NCBI RefSeq assembly: GCF_918797505.1
Contig: NC_092801.1
Location: 24,644,477-24,708,476 of the forward strand
Direction: 5' to 3'
Length of the DNA: 64,000 nt
Source: Bemisia tabaci
Taxonomy: Eukaryota; Arthropoda; Insecta; Hemiptera; Aleyrodidae
Translations under genes and position numbers: made by a program
Notes under the pieces: generated by a model
What the model was told of the DNA's origin: nothing
Database searches by the model: none
What the model saw: only the letters and a program-made list of their open reading frames with translations
In this document: positions 61,431 to 64,000 of the stretch, in pieces
How the letters are laid out: every line of letters begins with the position of its first letter
Position numbering within the stretch: the first letter of the stretch is position 1

Positions 61431-62865
61431 ATTATGGGAGGAAACATGGCAAACTAACCGAATTTGCCAAAATACATGTGTTTTAAAATGGGAAATGCCG
61501 CCAGACGATGTCACGAGAAGGCACACTTTGTCACTTTGAAATCTATTTTTCTACCATTTTTCATATCAGTGAAAAGTATAAAAAATACTGTGAACTCAGC
61601 TCATTAAACACTTTCAAATGAAGAAATGATTTGTTTACGTGCAAATACTCCGTTAGCTAATCCTCAATATCTAGTTCCCTTCCGTGCTGGGGTATGTATG
61701 AAATAATTCAATGGTTGTTAAAAATATCAAAGCAAGTTAAACACAAAAAAGTGGCATACCCTTAAAATATCAATTTTGAAAGAAATCTTTGAGAGAGGTT
61801 TGTGCCATTCATTTGCAGAGTTTTTAAGCTGCGCCCTTTTCAATGTGCTTGAGAAGCACATTTAAGGTCATGGCCGTAGGATAATGGTGAGAAAATGTGC
61901 CGAAAAAATGCTTGATTGGGTTTCTCCTGGGAGAGACGAAAGGGACGCCCAGTGAAAGGGTTGCTACAGAATCCCGAACAGGATTTAAGGAAGTACCCGC
62001 TCCAAAATGGGCTTATGGAGGATACAGGACTGTGGCGGTTAGGCATCGCAAAGCGCCAGAGCGCATTGTGAAAGCGGCGTATAAGTATGTATAACCAAAG
62101 ATGCAAAGTTTTAAAGAAAATTTTGTGAAAGTCTTCGAGAAAAATCACCTTTTTTTGCCTATTTTCTGAGAACCTGAGAACCTGAAAACCTCAAAGAAAT
62201 ATGGTGAAAGTAAAAGTCTTCTATGGACAATCTCTCAAAAACATTGTTTGAGTATCAATATAAATATCATTTTTGAAAAATTTTCTTGAATATTTTTAAA
62301 ATATTTTTTTAATACAAGATAAATCACATTTTCAGTTGCCCGATAATTTTTTGGAAGAAAGGCACAGCACATGTGGCGTTTGGGTGTCGCAGAGCGCAAA
62401 AGTGCGCTGTAGAAGCAATGTGTGTGTGAAGGGTTTCAGTCGTGTGTACCTTTCATTATTTTTTCAAACAAAATTAAGAAATAAAATTGTTTTGAAAGTA
62501 TTTTAAAAATAATGTGAATGTTTTTGAAAAGTATGGAATCCAACTAACTTAGTGCTTTTCTTTTACTTTATGGCCTCTTTTATAACTAATTAATATGTAT
62601 CTTGTTATTGCAAAGACATGTTGATTTTGAACCTACTTTAGACAGTCAAACGAGAGACAAAGGGTGAAAGCAAGAAAGCTTTTAGTAGAGAGAGAATCAT
62701 ATGAGAAAAGAGGCGATGATGAGTCAAGACATAAGCTAAAAAAGACCTTTTCAGAACTAAATAATAAATAATTATACTGATAAAAAAAATGAAAAAAATG
62801 CATAAATAAGCCCCTTGTAATTGTAGTTAATACCAAAGTAAATAAAAAGTTAATAAAATTTAAGT
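61431..62865. other. no gene recognised; one diverged dispersed repeat
   Basis: Positions 61440-61640 resemble, in reverse orientation, the intron sequence at about 1905-2110 (GCTCATTA, AATACTGTGAACTC, GGGAAAT and GCCGCCAG phrases), so both are copies of one old repeat. The rest is AT-rich, with no supportable gene. Confidence 0.4.
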
Positions 62866-62937
62866 AGGTTCTACCGAGACTCGAACTCGGATCGCTGGAT
62901 TCAGAGTCCAGAGTGCTAACCATTACACCATAGAACC
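62866..62937 (-). tRNA. tRNA-Gln (anticodon CTG)
   Basis: The - strand reads GGTTCTATGGTGTAATGGTT, AGCACTCTGGACTCTGAATC, CAGCGATCCGAGTTCGAGTC, TCGGTAGAACCT: 72 nt. The seven-base acceptor stem GGTTCTA pairs with TAGAACC. Other features are a normal D arm, a five-pair anticodon stem with loop CTCTGAA, and a T arm with GAGTTCGAGTCTC (B box). The anticodon CTG (complement at 62902-62904) decodes CAG. There is no intron, no encoded CCA, and a T4 run follows on the - strand as a Pol III terminator. It matches the canonical eukaryotic tRNA-Gln closely, so it is likely functional. Confidence 0.96.
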
Positions 62938-63073
62938 CGGGTGAGGGGAGGCACGTTTCAAGACAAAAATAGACCGTCGGTATAATTTAAGAGCCCCGAA
63001 GTTGCTAAAACGTGAATGAACATGACATTACGTGAAACGTATGAACAAAAAAAAATAATCCGCATCAATACCG

Positions 63074-63083
63074 GGGGGGGGGG

Positions 63084-63114
<31 letters not shown>
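63074..63114. repeat. adjacent G and T homopolymer runs
   Basis: A run of about 13 G (starting near 63074) is followed by A and about 27 T. This is low-complexity sequence likely to vary in length. Confidence 0.85.
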
Positions 63115-63119
<5 letters not shown>

Positions 63120-63285
63120 CTACCTAATGTTTAAAAACGGAAGGGAATGAAAAATGCACTGTAATGCAGGCCACGTGAAACCGGCCTTATTTCTAGAATG
63201 ATTTAATAAAATATATAAAGTATTGCAAAGTTGCCATTAGGCTAATTCAACAACACATCCAATAATTCAATTATCGAGTAATTAA

Positions 63286-63529
63286 GGGGCTTGAGGGACA
63301 AGGCGCATAAGTGCAGTTTTTGCTATTTCGAGAAATATGTGTTGGAATTTTCGAAATTACATGGATCCTTATGGCGGAAAGAAAGTTCTAAAGGAATTTT
63401 CGATGCTTAAAAATTGGAATCTGAGAGCGAATTTTTCACAAAATATGCGTTCAGACTAGTTTTACTTGGAATCATTAATATCTTAATTTTTTTAAAAACT
63501 GCACTTTTGCGCCTGTTCTTCCAAGCCCC
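63286..63529. mobile_element. piggyBac-like MITE (family G) with TTAA duplication
   Basis: This 244-bp element has ends GGGGCTTGAGGGACAAGGCG and CGCCTGTTCTTCCAAGCCCC (imperfect inverted repeats including GTGCAGTTTTTG / AAAAACTGCAC). It is flanked by TTAA on both sides (63282-63285, 63530-63533), the diagnostic piggyBac target. It has no coding capacity. Confidence 0.75.
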
Positions 63530-63533
63530 TTAA

Positions 63534-63790
63534 TTTATCTTTTAATATTCGCCTACAAGCACTTTCAAAATATCGTTGACATAGGTATAGACGGAAAATG
63601 TGTAAAAATACGTTAAGGAAAGTGTTCGAAACTCACCTTTGAGTCTCCGAGGCCATGTAGCGCATCAAGCTCGATTTTTAGGGGCCAAAATGACTTTTTG
63701 CCTATATGTCACGGCGCATTTAGTGAAAAGTGAGACGCAAGATGCTTTAATAAAAGAACGTGTGGTTGTAACTTGGGGGAATTTCAAAAA

Positions 63791-63823
<33 letters not shown>

Positions 63824-64000
63824 AGAAAAATTAGGATTTTTTTTTTTTTTTTGGGGGGGGGGGGGGCAATTTTTAGGGGCCACGTTGGCGCAAAACCTTT
63901 ATTTTTTAGGCGCCATGACCGATTTCTCTGGCGCATTTTGCGCGTTGGCGCCTGTGAGTTTCGATCGCTGATTAAAAATATTCTTGTAATTATATTGTTT
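63534..64000. repeat. low-complexity end of window (poly-A, poly-T and poly-G runs)
   Basis: Runs of about 35 A (from 63790), 14 T (63837) and 13 G (63852) lie between repeated phrases of the type TTTTTAGGGGCCA and GGCGC. No gene is visible. Confidence 0.6.

Overview
This is a eukaryotic genomic window, most likely from an insect. Evidence for that: GT-AG introns, an intron-poor GC-rich host gene, a Pol III type tRNA-Gln gene, BEL/Pao-type retrotransposon sequence, many terminal-inverted-repeat (TIR) MITEs, and a short TTAGG-type motif. A hemipteran would fit but cannot be established from the sequence alone. There is no sign of bacterial, phage or CRISPR sequence.

Layout. (1) Positions 1-3933 hold the 3' part of an adenosine deaminase gene (three exons, + strand, stop at 3708-3710, AATAAA at 3822), with MITEs in its introns. 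(2) Positions 3939-40701 are one very large, very recent BEL/Pao LTR-retrotransposon array, read on the - strand, arranged LTR - internal - LTR - internal - LTR. The whole array is flanked by one 5-bp target duplication (ACCGG at 3934-3938 and 40702-40706). Each internal region (about 12.24 kb) carries an intact 1980-residue Gag-Pol polyprotein and, downstream of pol, a second open region (ORF3). ORF3 is a proline-rich protein ending in a second copy of the Gag zinc-knuckle module. The LTRs are about 4.5 kb, and the one at the right edge has lost 1263 bp. The leader between the sense-5' LTR and gag is about 4 kb. It contains three hairpins with compensatory base changes, and a poly(U) and a poly(A) tract. 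(3) Positions 40707-58780 are a gene-poor stretch packed with small non-autonomous elements: at least nine TIR or foldback families, several nested, some with diagnostic target duplications (8 bp hAT-like, TTAA piggyBac-like, TA Tc1/mariner-like). It also holds three decayed copies of an exon-like unit. (4) At 58790-60773 a GC-rich promoter region precedes a 526-residue single-pass membrane protein gene. It ends in a TAG that overlaps a good splice donor, so the real protein may continue. (5) The remainder holds a short tandem array, a tRNA-Gln(CTG) gene on the - strand at 62866-62937, a TTAA-flanked MITE and homopolymer tracts.

How it fits together. The retrotransposon looks young and potentially active: two identical 1980-residue polyproteins, near-identical LTRs, PBS and PPT in the correct places. 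The array shape is best explained by LTR-LTR recombination after one insertion, or by an assembly duplication. Its most unusual content is the duplicated nucleocapsid-like module in the position usually occupied by env, together with the structured leader and the giant LTRs.
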